From assembly GCA_019359155.1 (NCBI GenBank), contig JAHHHV010000076.1, forward strand, positions 1-64,000: a stretch of 64,000 nucleotides of DNA, in the 5' to 3' direction. This DNA comes from Pegethrix bostrychoides GSE-TBD4-15B (lineage in GTDB: Bacteria > Cyanobacteriota > Cyanobacteriia > Elainellales > Elainellaceae). A program made the position numbers and the translations under genes. The notes beneath the pieces were generated by a model, which worked only from the letters and a program-made list of their open reading frames with translations, did no database searches and had not been told where the DNA came from. Below are positions 53,490-61,645 of this stretch, one piece after another (position 1 is the stretch's first letter; every line of letters starts with the position of its first letter).

Positions 53490-53855
53490 TTGGTAAAGCC
53501 TGATCGCATTGGTCATCGTTTGGTGACAGTTTTGATCTTCAGGCTTGTGGGTTGCCCTAAGCAATCGCCTGCTAAAAACCTGCTCGACCGGTTACAGCAC
53601 CAAGCCCAAGTGTTGGCGTTTATGTATGACTTTCGAGTGCCGTTTGATAACAATCAGGCAGAGCGAGACTTACGCAAGATGAAACTGAAGCAGAAGATTT
53701 CAGGAGGATTCCGCTCCGTCGAGGGGACTCAAATGTTCAGTCGGATTCGCGGCTATATTTCAACCCTCAAGAAGCAAGGACTCAATGTTTTGGATGCCCT
53801 CAAGCAAGTCTTTTTGGGCAATCCAACCATACCGACTATGCTTCAACCTGAGTAG
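53490..53855 (+). pseudogene. IS66-family transposase C-terminal remnant
   Basis: The frame encodes the end of an IS66-type transposase: [45 protein letters not shown]-type residues, with the third catalytic acid in NNQAERDLR, then [15 protein letters not shown]. The N-terminal two thirds, the other catalytic acids and the accessory tnpA/tnpB genes are missing. The first 30 codons are unrelated. Not functional. Confidence 0.88.
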
Positions 53856-53866
53856 TTACGATTTAT

Positions 53867-54568
53867 CTATAAATCTTTTGCCCAATCGGCTACCACGCTA
53901 GGCGAGCCGTACCACAGCCTGCCTGCTTGTGGCGAATGCCAGACCTGCTCCAGCGTCAGGTTTTCAGCTCCTGCCAAATGCGCGGCCTCGATGGGCGTAA
54001 TCCCGTCACCCCAGCAGTTGCCCTGACCGCTAGTCATTTCGTAGCTGCTGTAGGTCAACCAGCTGCCCCAGATGCGCTGGCCGTAGGCTGCTTTGCCCGC
54101 CACGCAGCGATAGCGCAGTCCCGGCTGAAGGGCACAGTGCGTCTTCACAAAATCGAGGTTGCGCTTCGTCCAGCGCTCTTGGCTGACATGCGGCGTGCCC
54201 AGCGTCACCAAAGCTTTTACCTGAGGATGTGCTTTCCAGAGACAACCCTGCCCCGTATCGCTCGGGTGAATGTCATAGGGCACTTCGCCCAGATAAATCC
54301 GGCAGATCCAGCCACCGGCCGAATGCCCCACCAGATTGACGGCTGCACTGCCAGTTTGCTGCATCACCTGCTGCACGGTTTGGTCGAGCTGCTGCAAAAT
54401 TGGCCGCATGGAGCGTCCGCCCAGCGTCGGCAACCAGTCACGACGGCGCAGCGGCACAATCTGGACTGGATAGCCCAAAGCCTCCAAGCTCTGCGCCATT
54501 TCGCGGTAGGGCAAGGCGCTGGCGAGGTATCCAGGCAAAATAACCGTGGGCAGCAGGGGGCGGGGCAT
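53867..54568 (-). CDS. Alpha/beta hydrolase, PGAP1/lipase-like
   Basis: The start at 54568 (MPRPLLPTVILPGYLAS) gives 233 aa and forms a TAATG overlap with the upstream hydrolase; a start 21 bp further upstream is possible. Motifs: PTVILPGYLA (oxyanion region), VNLVGHSAGGWICRIYLG (nucleophile elbow) and VTLGTPH. The fold is like PGAP1-type or triacylglycerol lipases. Likely an esterase or lipase on membrane lipids. Confidence 0.82.
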   Translation of the reverse strand: MPRPLLPTVILPGYLASALPYREMAQSLEALGYPVQIVPLRRRDWLPTLGGRSMRPILQQLDQTVQQVMQQTGSAAVNLVGHSAGGWICRIYLGEVPYDIHPSDTGQGCLWKAHPQVKALVTLGTPHVSQERWTKRNLDFVKTHCALQPGLRYRCVAGKAAYGQRIWGSWLTYSSYEMTSGQGNCWGDGITPIEAAHLAGAENLTLEQVWHSPQAGRLWYGSPSVVADWAKDL

Positions 54569-55485
54569 TAGGCAAACTGGCTCAGCCACTGAATAATTTC
54601 GGCGTTCACGACTTCCGGACGCTCGTCATGCGGACAATGACCCGTATCAGGAATCGGCACAAATTTGACTTGCCCAGATTTGTCAGCCTCAGATTTGTCA
54701 GCCTCAGACTGGTCAGCCAGCTTCCGGTATAGCTGAGCGCCAGCAATTGGAGTCCAGGGATCTGCCTCGCCCCAGAGCACTAGCAAAGGCTGGGTCACTT
54801 GCGGCAGCAGCTCTTCCGGTCGGGGACCAGGTGGCGCGCTGAGAATCGCGGCAAACACCTTTTGAGCGCCCGGATCGCAGGAGGGCTGATAGAGCAGATC
54901 AATTAGCTCGTCGGTAACGGCGGTGCGGTTGCGGTAAACCTGGTGTAGTGTCCGGCGCAGGCGCGGCTTTTGGCGAATCCGGTTAAACAAAAAGGGGCCG
55001 ATCAAATCAGAGCTGACCAGCTTGCCAAAACCAGCCATGACTAAACGCAGCGGCAGGTTCAGCTCTTCGGGGCGGTGATTTAGGCCGCCTGCGGCATTGA
55101 GCAATACACCGCCTTTGGCCATTTCGGGATGGTGAGCCAGCATCGTCAGGCTGAGCAAAGCGCCAATTGAGTTGCCCACGAAGACCGCAGGCTGCTGCAC
55201 CAGCGCCGTCCAGAAGTCGGCCAACAGCTCCTGCCACAGCTCAATGCTGTAGTCGAGCAGCGGCTTGTCAGATTTGCCGAAGCCCAGCAGGTCAATCGCA
55301 AAAACCTGATATCCAGCCACCGCCAGCACGGGCAGATTCTGTCGCCAGTGGCCAATCGAAGCGCCAAAGCCGTGGATCAGAATTAGCGGGATGCCCTCAC
55401 CCTGAGCCGCGTAAGCGATACGGTAATCGCGCCAAGTCCAGAACTGGGTATTTATGGGGGCAGCAGGCAGAATTTGAGTTGTCAC
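54568..55485 (-). CDS. Alpha/beta fold hydrolase
   Basis: A 305-aa protein with LILIHGFGASIGHWRQN, the nucleophile elbow VFVGNSIGALLSL, the acid near LVLWGEADPWTP and the His in DTGHCPHDERP. This is the common epoxide-hydrolase/haloperoxidase-type layout; close cyanobacterial homologues are often annotated as hydrolases linked to plastid-type PPH or menaquinone enzymes, but the substrate is unknown. A 15-bp duplication at 54675-54719 encodes repeated SEADK. Confidence 0.88.
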   Translation of the reverse strand: MTTQILPAAPINTQFWTWRDYRIAYAAQGEGIPLILIHGFGASIGHWRQNLPVLAVAGYQVFAIDLLGFGKSDKPLLDYSIELWQELLADFWTALVQQPAVFVGNSIGALLSLTMLAHHPEMAKGGVLLNAAGGLNHRPEELNLPLRLVMAGFGKLVSSDLIGPFLFNRIRQKPRLRRTLHQVYRNRTAVTDELIDLLYQPSCDPGAQKVFAAILSAPPGPRPEELLPQVTQPLLVLWGEADPWTPIAGAQLYRKLADQSEADKSEADKSGQVKFVPIPDTGHCPHDERPEVVNAEIIQWLSQFA

Positions 55486-55569
55486 GAGAGCCGATTTTAA
55501 TTTACCTTTCTTAAACTATTCTAATAGATAGTCAGGTCAGCACTACTGGGTCGCTGCTGATGAGAACCT

Positions 55570-55617
55570 GTCTGGTGAGAAAACTGTCTGGTGAGAAAAC
55601 CGTCTGGTGAGAAAATA
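55570..55617. repeat. 16-bp tandem repeat, 3 copies, abutting ferredoxin ATG
   Basis: GTCTGGTGAGAAAAC plus one base is repeated at 55570, 55586 and 55602; the third copy runs into the ATG at 55617. Each unit contains GGTGAG, a weak ribosome-binding-site word, so the leader has three. Confidence 0.95.
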
Positions 55618-55844
55618 TGCCGCACACCATCGTAACGAACGTCTGTGAAGGGGTTGCCGATTGTGTAGATGCCTGCCCGGTCGCCTGCATCCACGAAGGT
55701 CCCAGCAAAAACCAGAAGGGCACAGACTGGTACTGGATTGATTTTGCCACCTGCATTGACTGCGGCATCTGTCTCCAAGTCTGTCCCGTCGAAGGGGCAA
55801 TTCTGCCAGAAGAACATCCCGAACTGCAAAATACGCCCAGCTAG
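55617..55844 (+). CDS. Bacterial-type ferredoxin (4Fe-4S/3Fe-4S)
   Basis: A 75-aa electron carrier. The first cluster motif is VCEGVADCVDACPVACIHEG (Cys with unusual first spacing, 5 residues). The second is CIDCGICLQVCPVEGAI, a classical CxxCxxCxxxCP. Spacing of the first motif suggests a 3Fe-4S or modified cluster. A close relative occurs in many cyanobacteria as a small ferredoxin of unassigned partner. It lies on the plus strand between two minus-strand units and has a 16-bp triplicated leader. Confidence 0.9.
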   Translation: MPHTIVTNVCEGVADCVDACPVACIHEGPSKNQKGTDWYWIDFATCIDCGICLQVCPVEGAILPEEHPELQNTPS

Positions 55845-55856
55845 TAGTCTATCAAT

Positions 55857-56915
55857 CTAATGCTGCCGCACCTGCTGGCGAATTAACCGCTGGACGCTGG
55901 TGACCGTTCGGTTCAGCTCGTGGCTCTGGCGTTCGGGATTTTGTAGATAGGCCTGTTGCTCTTCTTCAATCATCTGCACATCCTGCTGCACCAGACCATC
56001 TAAAATGCGCTGGGCTGAACCAAACAGCCGCGTTTTCAGGAATCGCCGGAAGCCAATGGGCAGCTTATGCAGCTTGTCAAAGGCGTTGAGCGAGGTGAAG
56101 TGAATCAGATAGGCGCGGGTCGCAGTTTCAGAAATGGGGCAGAGCAGGCAGCAAATTTTGAAGTCTTCGCCCAAGGTCGCCACCCAGTGCGGATAGATAT
56201 AGCTCACGTCTAGCGGCTCAGGGTGAAGCTGGCGCAGGGCTGGGAAAAACAGCTGGGAAATTGACCAAATCTTGTCAATTTTGTAGTAGCTCTGCGCCTG
56301 ATAGTGAGCATCCACGCGCTCAGGCGACTCCTCAAGATCTTGCAAAACCGGATCCGCCCAAGCCTGATAGTCCTGATGCAGATGCCCGTGATACATGTCC
56401 ATCAGGTTTTCCATCAAAAATGAATAGTGCGCCTTGCAATCAATCAGCGAGACGGTAGCGATGTAGTTGAGGTGATCCCATTCGGGCAGACCCAGCAGCG
56501 GTACGGAGTCAGACAGAGATGGCTCGCCCGGAAACAGCCAGACAAAGCCATCTTGCTCGCGCACCGGATAGCCTTTCAGCTGCGCACTAGGCAGCTTTTG
56601 GCACTCGCTGAGGTAGGGAACTGCCACGCAGGCTCCGCTGCCGTTAAAGCACCAGCCGTGATAGCTACATTCAAGCTGGTCGCCCACCACCTTGCCGTGG
56701 CTCAGCTTCACCTGCCGATGCAAACAGCGATCTTCAATTGCCTGGATCTGCCCTGCCTGATCTCGAAACAGCACAATTGCCTGATGCCAGAGCGTCAAGC
56801 CCAGCGGCGCAGATTTGACTTCCGAGCTGCGGGCGACCACATACCAGTGGTTGAGATTGATCCCCCAGCGCTCGGACTTGCGGAGCTGGGCTGGGGCTGG
56901 AGTAAACTGCTGCAT
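55857..56915 (-). CDS. Rieske non-haem iron oxygenase (PaO/Tic55-like)
   Basis: A 352-aa protein. The Rieske ligands are CLHRQVKLSHG and CSYHGWCFNGSG (C-x-H, C-x2-H). The mononuclear iron site is in ENLMDMYHGHLHQ. The layout matches chlorophyll-catabolism type oxygenases (pheophorbide a oxygenase, Tic55) and other aromatic-ring hydroxylases. The substrate is unknown; a pigment or lipid is plausible. The electron donor could be the adjacent ferredoxin, which lies 12 bp away in a convergent direction; this is inference. A 9-bp tandem duplication abuts its ATG. Confidence 0.9.
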   Translation of the reverse strand: MQQFTPAPAQLRKSERWGINLNHWYVVARSSEVKSAPLGLTLWHQAIVLFRDQAGQIQAIEDRCLHRQVKLSHGKVVGDQLECSYHGWCFNGSGACVAVPYLSECQKLPSAQLKGYPVREQDGFVWLFPGEPSLSDSVPLLGLPEWDHLNYIATVSLIDCKAHYSFLMENLMDMYHGHLHQDYQAWADPVLQDLEESPERVDAHYQAQSYYKIDKIWSISQLFFPALRQLHPEPLDVSYIYPHWVATLGEDFKICCLLCPISETATRAYLIHFTSLNAFDKLHKLPIGFRRFLKTRLFGSAQRILDGLVQQDVQMIEEEQQAYLQNPERQSHELNRTVTSVQRLIRQQVRQH

Positions 56916-56917
56916 CC

Positions 56918-56935
56918 AAACTTTCCAAACTTTCC
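56918..56935. repeat. 9-bp tandem duplication at Rieske gene start
   Basis: AAACTTTCC occurs twice in a row, 2 bp from the ATG of the minus-strand Rieske gene. Confidence 0.8.
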
Positions 56936-57083
56936 TAGATCGCTTTTAGCTAGTCTAATCGCCCAGATGTGAGGTCTGCGCGTGATTCCCTGCAAAATGA
57001 TAGATAGAACTCCGGAAATTGTGAATAAAAGTAAAGACAACGGCTCAGCAACTAACGTGCTCTGATGCAGCCGCAAATCAAGA

Positions 57084-57170
57084 ACCCCGCTGCAAGCAGA
57101 CGGGGTATGAACAGCCACAACTCTTGTAGGATTACACTTATGCCCGAAGGGGCGGGGAATCGACCCGTGA
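57084..57170. repeat. Compound hairpin repeat, possible IS200/IS605-type end
   Basis: A strong hairpin, ACCCCG-CTGC-AA-GCAG-A-CGGGGT (57084-57106), is followed by CCCGAAGGGG (57143-57152) and CGGG-N7-CCCG (about 57153-57167). Such GC-rich hairpins mark the ends of IS200/IS605 elements, but no transposase or TnpB is present. The origin is inferred. Confidence 0.35.
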
Positions 57171-57193
57171 CCGGATTGAAAACTGACAGACCA

Positions 57194-57742
57194 CTAAGAT
57201 GAAGCTTGCAGTTCGTCTAATTTGGCCAAGACTTCTTTGCTGTGCAGATTGGGGCGAACACCCAGAAAAATGGCCGAGAGCTTGCCCGCTGGATTAACAA
57301 TGTAGGTATGTCTGAGCGAGCTGTAGCCCAGCCAGGAGCCGTAGGCTTTGCTCACTGCACCATCGACATCGGCCAAGAGCGGAAACTTTAGCCCTTCCGA
57401 ATCACAAAACTCAGCGTGAGAGGCCACATCATCGACGCTAACGCCCAAAACCTGCGTGTTTCTGGCCATATACTGCGGCAAATCCTGCTGGAAGCGACGA
57501 GCCTCGATTGTGCAGCCCGGCGTAAAGTCCTTGGGATAAAAATAAACCACCACCCACTGACCGCGATAGTCAGCTAGAGAAATATCGCCTTCGCCGCTGT
57601 TGGACGGCAGCGTAAATGTCGGGGCAGCTTGACCTAGCTCAGGCTGGGTGCCCCCCATGGCCACAGCAGGCGAAGCGCTGAGCAGCACAGCCACAGGGCT
57701 GGCCAGCAAGGCTTTCAAAAGGACGCGACGTGAGGATTGCAT
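57194..57742 (-). CDS. Peroxiredoxin Q/BCP, exported (thylakoid lumen type)
   Basis: A 182-aa protein. MQSSRRVLLKALLASPVAVLLSASPAVA is an export signal with adjacent Arg residues, so Tat export is possible. The mature part has FTLPSNSGEGDISLADY, KDFTPGCTIEA with the peroxidatic Cys, and EFCDSEGLKFPLL with a second Cys. PrxQ/BCP enzymes reduce hydroperoxides using thioredoxin. The signal suggests action in the lumen or periplasm. Confidence 0.9.
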   Translation of the reverse strand: MQSSRRVLLKALLASPVAVLLSASPAVAMGGTQPELGQAAPTFTLPSNSGEGDISLADYRGQWVVVYFYPKDFTPGCTIEARRFQQDLPQYMARNTQVLGVSVDDVASHAEFCDSEGLKFPLLADVDGAVSKAYGSWLGYSSLRHTYIVNPAGKLSAIFLGVRPNLHSKEVLAKLDELQASS

Positions 57743-57862
57743 AGGGTTAGAACGGACTCTGATAGCGATTCTAATAAAAGTTTACATAAGTTTGCGTTGT
57801 TTGCTGCCAGCTGCTCTAAAAACCTGATCAAAAAACTAATCAAAAAACAAACCAAAAAACAA

Positions 57863-57890
57863 ACCAAAAAAGGCGCAGATTGGCTGCGCC
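57863..57890 (-). terminator. Terminator of fasciclin gene
   Basis: On the minus strand the stem GGCGCAG-CCAAT-CTGCGCC is followed by TTTTTTGGTTTG. The T-rich region beyond is a 12-bp repeat, AAACCAAAAAAC on the plus strand, and lies at the 5' side of the PrxQ gene. Confidence 0.82.
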
Positions 57891-57928
57891 CTCAGTCAAA
57901 CTTTCGATTTAGAGATGCTGGTCTACCT

Positions 57929-58765
57929 CTAGCGGTCAGGCGGCAGCATCACGCTGTCGATGGCGTGAATCACCCCGTTGGTGGCCGTAATGTCCGGCTG
58001 AATCACGTTCGCTTCGTTCACCTTCATTTCGTCACCCGTACCGCTGACCGTGATTGGCGAGCCTTCTGCCGATGTCAAGTCGCCCGCCTCTAGATCGCCA
58101 GAAGGATAGGCTCCAGCCACGACGTGATACTTGAGCAACTGCACGAGCAGGGCGCGGTTTTCGGGCTTCATCAGCTCATCTACCGTCCCGGCAGGCAGCG
58201 CCTCGAATGCGGCATCGGTGGGAGCAAACACCGTGAACGGGCCTTGACCTTGCAGCACTTCGGTTAGCTCGGCTTCGTTCAAGGCTGCAACCAACGTCGT
58301 GAAGGTATCGCTGGCGGCAGCGACATCAGCAATTGTGCCCGTGGTGGCCGCAGTTTGGGGAGCCGTGGGGGAAGCCGGAGTCTGGGCTTCAGGCTTGGCG
58401 GGAGTCATGGGTTCGGTGACCTCCGGCGCTGTCGTGCCCGGTGTTGTGGCACCCGGTGTTGTAGCACCCGGTGTCGTCACGCTGGGTGCGGTAATGCTAG
58501 GCGGAGTGATACTGGGCGCGGTGATGTCGGGCGCAGTCGGCGCGGTGGGAGTCGTCGGCGCAGTGGGAGCCGGACTAGATGTGCCCGGAGTTTGCGCGAT
58601 GGGAGCAACAGGGTTCTCGATCGACTGAGCGCCAGATGGCTGTGAGTTGGAGATCTGCGGGTTTGCAAGAGCCGACCAAGTGGTGACGCTCAGGGCTGCA
58701 CCAGCAGTCAAGCCGATCAGTCCTAGCCTGCGCCGCATTAGTCTCGTCTGGTTAAGTGAAGTCAT
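57929..58765 (-). CDS. Fasciclin (FAS1) domain protein with Pro/Thr linker
   Basis: The start at 58765 (MTSLNQ) gives 278 aa. An N-terminal hydrophobic segment (LGLIGLTAGAALSVTTWSALA) is a signal peptide. A Pro/Thr/Ala-rich linker of about 90 residues contains repeated TTPGA units from a 15-bp DNA repeat (58437-58481). One FAS1 domain follows (about 145-278): FTTLVAALNEAEL, GPFTVFAPTDAAFEALP, LLKYHVVAGAY, VIQPDITATNGVIHAIDSVMLP. FAS1 domains mediate adhesion or matrix contacts. Exported to periplasm, thylakoid lumen or outside. Confidence 0.92.
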   Translation of the reverse strand: MTSLNQTRLMRRRLGLIGLTAGAALSVTTWSALANPQISNSQPSGAQSIENPVAPIAQTPGTSSPAPTAPTTPTAPTAPDITAPSITPPSITAPSVTTPGATTPGATTPGTTAPEVTEPMTPAKPEAQTPASPTAPQTAATTGTIADVAAASDTFTTLVAALNEAELTEVLQGQGPFTVFAPTDAAFEALPAGTVDELMKPENRALLVQLLKYHVVAGAYPSGDLEAGDLTSAEGSPITVSGTGDEMKVNEANVIQPDITATNGVIHAIDSVMLPPDR

Positions 58766-59165
58766 GAAGGCTGTCCTCTGTCTTAATTGCACCGTGAATT
58801 ACAAGCTGAATCACAAGTTGCTTGAAGCATGTGAAGCAATTGCAAAGTTGCTTTCCAGTTGATGACGGTTCGGTTAAGGTTCGGTTCCTGAACTTGACAT
58901 TTGAAGTTTTGATGACTATCAGCAGAATTGCCACAAACTCTGAACAGTTAGCCCATAATCTCTGCTAAAAGACAGAGGTGCAAGCAGCCAAATTCCGGTT
59001 GCCGCGCCTCAGCTGCACCTAAAGTAAGCAGCAATTCAGCGGTACTGCTTCAGGCTGTCTCCTATGAGGCTATGGTTCTCCAGCAATCTGCTGTAACGTA
59101 AATAGGCGACGAGCCAGGGACTTGCCTGCATTTTTTTAGGAGCCTGTATTTTTTAGGAGACCGTT
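58766..59165. other. Divergent spacer between FAS1 gene and GST
   Basis: No gene is visible. It contains the 11-bp duplication GGTTCGGTTAA/GGTTCGGTTCC at 58867-58888, 100 bp upstream of the FAS1 start, and the duplicated ribosome-binding-site leader of the GST at 59132-59165. Promoters for both outward genes must lie here but no consensus stood out. Confidence 0.55.
59132..59165 (+). promoter_or_regulatory. Duplicated Shine-Dalgarno leader of GST gene
   Basis: Two 17-bp units each contain TTTTTTAGGAG (59132-59148 and 59149-59165). AGGAG is at 59138 and 59155; only the second is at normal spacing (6 bp) from the ATG. Confidence 0.75.
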
Positions 59166-59966
59166 ATGCTGGAGCTACATCAATTTGAGTTGTCGCACTA
59201 CTGCGAGAAAATTCGCCTGATCTTAGACTACAAAGGCTTGCCGTACCGCAAGGTTGAAGTCACGCCTGGAGTTGGGCAAATAGACCTTTACAAACTCTCT
59301 GGGCAGCGTCAGGTGCCAGTCCTCAAAGATGGCGCAGAGGTGATTGCCGACTCCACCGCCATCGCCAAATATCTTGAGCAGCGCTATCCAGAGCGACCTA
59401 TTCTGCCCAGTGACCCCAAGCAGCGCGCCCTCTGTTTGATATTGGAAGAATGGGCTGACGAATCAATCGGCCTCAACGCGCGCAAGGCAATGGTGGGGGC
59501 ATTCAACCAAAATCCTGCCTTCCGCAAGGCGCTGCTGCCAAGCTCAACCCCCGATTTTCTTAAAAATCTTGTCGAGGCATTGCCGCGTGAGGCACTCGAT
59601 GTGCTGAGTGTTGGGACAGGCTTTGGCCCAGATGCCGTCAAAGCAGCGCGGCAGGCAATGCAGCAGAACCTAGAATCGCTCTCGGTATTGCTGCAAGACA
59701 ACTCCTACCTGCTGGGGGATGAGCCGACTCTGGCTGATTTTGCAGTTGCTGGCACCTCTATGTACATCAAGTTCCCTGCTGGTAACTATCTCAACATTCC
59801 AGGGGCGCTGAAGGATATGGGCGTTCCAGGACTGGCCGACAACCCTGCCTATGCGCTGTTCTGGGCATGGCGCGATCGGATCTACGCCACCTATCGCAAA
59901 GTCGGGATTCCCAGCGAACCCGCTTCAACTCCCGGCTCTCGGCCAACTTCAATTAATATTGACTAG
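59166..59966 (+). CDS. Glutathione S-transferase family protein
   Basis: The 266-aa protein has an N-terminal thioredoxin-like GST domain: LHQFELSHYCEKIRLILDYK with Ser-x-x-Cys at the active site, GQRQVPVLKDGAEVIADSTAIAKYLEQ (cis-Pro and the glutathione-binding Asp-Ser). A helical C-terminal domain has DEPTLADFAVAGTS. The substrate is unknown. No link to neighbouring genes is evident except that the next gene is codirectional, 64 bp on. Confidence 0.9.
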   Translation: MLELHQFELSHYCEKIRLILDYKGLPYRKVEVTPGVGQIDLYKLSGQRQVPVLKDGAEVIADSTAIAKYLEQRYPERPILPSDPKQRALCLILEEWADESIGLNARKAMVGAFNQNPAFRKALLPSSTPDFLKNLVEALPREALDVLSVGTGFGPDAVKAARQAMQQNLESLSVLLQDNSYLLGDEPTLADFAVAGTSMYIKFPAGNYLNIPGALKDMGVPGLADNPAYALFWAWRDRIYATYRKVGIPSEPASTPGSRPTSINID

Positions 59967-59997
59967 CTCTTGACTCGCCTGTTCACAACTCAAGCAG

Positions 59998-60027
59998 GCC
60001 AACTACCAGGCAGCCAACTACCAGGCA
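59998..60027. repeat. 15-bp tandem duplication at transporter start
   Basis: GCCAACTACCAGGCA is present twice without change and ends 3 bp before the ATG at 60031. Confidence 0.95.
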
Positions 60028-60030
60028 AAA

Positions 60031-60960
60031 ATGGCATTTCGTGGCGAATGGGCAGCGCTGACAGCCGCTCTATTGTGGGCAATTGCCTCATTCCTCTACG
60101 CTAGATTGGGCAAGCAGATGCCAGCCATCTGGCTCAACTGGATCAAGAGCAGCATTGCAGTGGGTCTGATTGGCCTGACGCTGCTGCTGCGTCCAGATGC
60201 CCCTCCTCAGATTGGCTTTGGCCTGCTGGGGCTGCTGGGGCTGAGCGGTGCGATTGGGATTGGGCTGGGAGACTCGCTGTTCTTTGCTGCGCTGCGCGAT
60301 TTAGGCGCAAGGCGGGCACTGCTGCTGGAGGCCATTTCGCCACCGCTGGCCGCAGTTCTGGCGCTGCTGTTTTTGCAAGAACGGCTGGCGCTAGCGGCTT
60401 GGGTTGGAATTTTTCTGACGGTGGGCGGTGTAGCTTGGGTGATTGCCGAACGCCAAGCTGATCAGGCTGAAATGCGACTGCGGCGCGGCGTGGGGCTGGG
60501 GCTGCTGGCGGCGCTGGCTCAGGCGATTGGAGCAGTTTTGTCGCGAGCTGCTCTGCTCGAAACATCAGTCAGCCCCTTGTGGAGCAGCTTGATTCGGCTG
60601 ACGGCAGGGGCGCTGCTGCTGCTGCCTTACCTGCTGGTTAAACTCGCTAAAGGGCCAGTGCCCCCACAGAGTAGCTCGATTAATCAGAGTAGCCTGTTCA
60701 GCCTGCTGCGCTCTGGCCAGTTTCTGCTGAGGCTGGGCGTAGCGTCGGTGCTGGGGACTTATCTGGGTATCTGGCTTCAGCAGACGGCTTTGAAATTTAC
60801 CGCAACGGGCATTGCTCAAGCGCTGATTGCCACGAGTCCGCTGTTTAGCCTGCCGATTGCCGTCATGATGGGTGAACGGGTAAGTGGGCGGGCGGTGTTA
60901 GGGGCAGTGGTAGCGTTGGCAGGAGTCTGGCTCCTGTTTGCGGCTGGATCAGGCCAATGA
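60031..60960 (+). CDS. EamA/DMT family transporter
   Basis: A 309-aa protein with ten predicted membrane helices in two EamA repeats. The first is GEWAALTAALLWAIASFLYARLG to about residue 140, with the conserved LFLQERLALAAWVGIFLTVGGV. The second ends MMGERVSGRAVLGAVVALAGVWLL. These are metabolite or drug permeases of the drug/metabolite superfamily; the substrate cannot be inferred. A 15-bp duplication precedes the start. Confidence 0.92.
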   Translation: MAFRGEWAALTAALLWAIASFLYARLGKQMPAIWLNWIKSSIAVGLIGLTLLLRPDAPPQIGFGLLGLLGLSGAIGIGLGDSLFFAALRDLGARRALLLEAISPPLAAVLALLFLQERLALAAWVGIFLTVGGVAWVIAERQADQAEMRLRRGVGLGLLAALAQAIGAVLSRAALLETSVSPLWSSLIRLTAGALLLLPYLLVKLAKGPVPPQSSSINQSSLFSLLRSGQFLLRLGVASVLGTYLGIWLQQTALKFTATGIAQALIATSPLFSLPIAVMMGERVSGRAVLGAVVALAGVWLLFAAGSGQ

Positions 60961-60973
60961 AAAAGCCAATAAA

Positions 60974-60996
60974 AAAGTAGGGAGATCCCCTACTTT
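60974..60996. terminator. Shared terminator between transporter gene and psaD
   Basis: The stem AAAGTAGGG-AGATC-CCCTACTTT is 13 bp after the transporter stop and 90 bp after the psaD stop. On the psaD (minus) side it is followed by TTTATTGG, giving the stronger terminator. Confidence 0.75.
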
Positions 60997-61086
60997 CTCA
61001 AGATTCTCAGCTAGTAGCCTCTTTGTTGTCCTGTTGTTCTCCTAGACTTGGCTAGACTTCGAAACTAGGCTTTGAGGCTCTCAGGC

Positions 61087-61515
61087 TTAAGGATCGGTCG
61101 TCTTTTTGCCTGTGAACTTGACGGTCGCAGGCTGCGGATTTTGACCGATGCTGCGCGGTACGCTGTTGACTGCCGTGCGCCCCTCGTTCACCTTTTCCGG
61201 GAAAACGCCATCTGCTGGGTGCAGATATTGGGTTTCGCCGCTGGGATAAACCCGATAGATTTTGAAGTCTTCAATTTTGGGCTTGAACTTGGTGCGGAAC
61301 TGAGCGCCCAACGCTAGACACTGCTCTTTGCGCGCAAGATACAGCAGGTTTTCGCCTGACCGCATCGTGGCCGCGCCACCTGTCGGCATTTCAAACACCT
61401 GTTCTTTAGGACTTGTCCAGGTGATTGCGTACTTTTCTTCTTCTTCTGCCTTGCTCAGCAGACCGCCGGTGCTGCCGCCGAAAATAGGAGTCTGACCCGT
61501 AAGAGTTTCTGCCAT
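61087..61515 (-). CDS. psaD: Photosystem I subunit II (PsaD)
   Basis: The start at 61515 ([20 protein letters not shown]) gives 142 aa, the normal size; the longer frame adds a non-conserved leader. The sequence has [26 protein letters not shown]-type core, [14 protein letters not shown] and [24 protein letters not shown]. PsaD is the stromal subunit that docks ferredoxin and holds PsaC in place. A perfect palindrome lies 83 bp upstream of the start. Confidence 0.98.
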   Translation of the reverse strand: MAETLTGQTPIFGGSTGGLLSKAEEEEKYAITWTSPKEQVFEMPTGGAATMRSGENLLYLARKEQCLALGAQFRTKFKPKIEDFKIYRVYPSGETQYLHPADGVFPEKVNEGRTAVNSVPRSIGQNPQPATVKFTGKKTTDP

Positions 61516-61597
61516 AAATCGTTCTCTGAATTCGCTCTTGTGAACGTTTTCCTGGAATCCTATCACCGCCTTTGTACCCAAACTGATCTTTAGCGGT

Positions 61598-61612
61598 GAA
61601 CTGTAACAGTTC
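61598..61612. promoter_or_regulatory. Palindrome upstream of psaD
   Basis: GAACTG-TAA-CAGTTC is a perfect palindrome with a 3-bp centre, 83 bp upstream of the psaD ATG. On the psaD strand it contains GTTACA, one half of an RpaB HLR1 site; a second half at proper spacing was not seen. Confidence 0.35.
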
Positions 61613-61645
61613 TTCAGGAAAGGCAGGCTTAGCGATTCGGCTCAG

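Noticed and set aside
57143-57170. Possible tRNA fragment (T-arm-like CGGG-TCGATTC-CCCG on the minus strand)
   Set aside because: The loop is shifted relative to a true T loop and no anticodon or D arm can be folded nearby.
58299-58628. Val/Gly-rich frame opposite the FAS1 linker
   Set aside because: Shadow of the Pro/Thr repeat linker; composition is explained by the 15-bp repeat.
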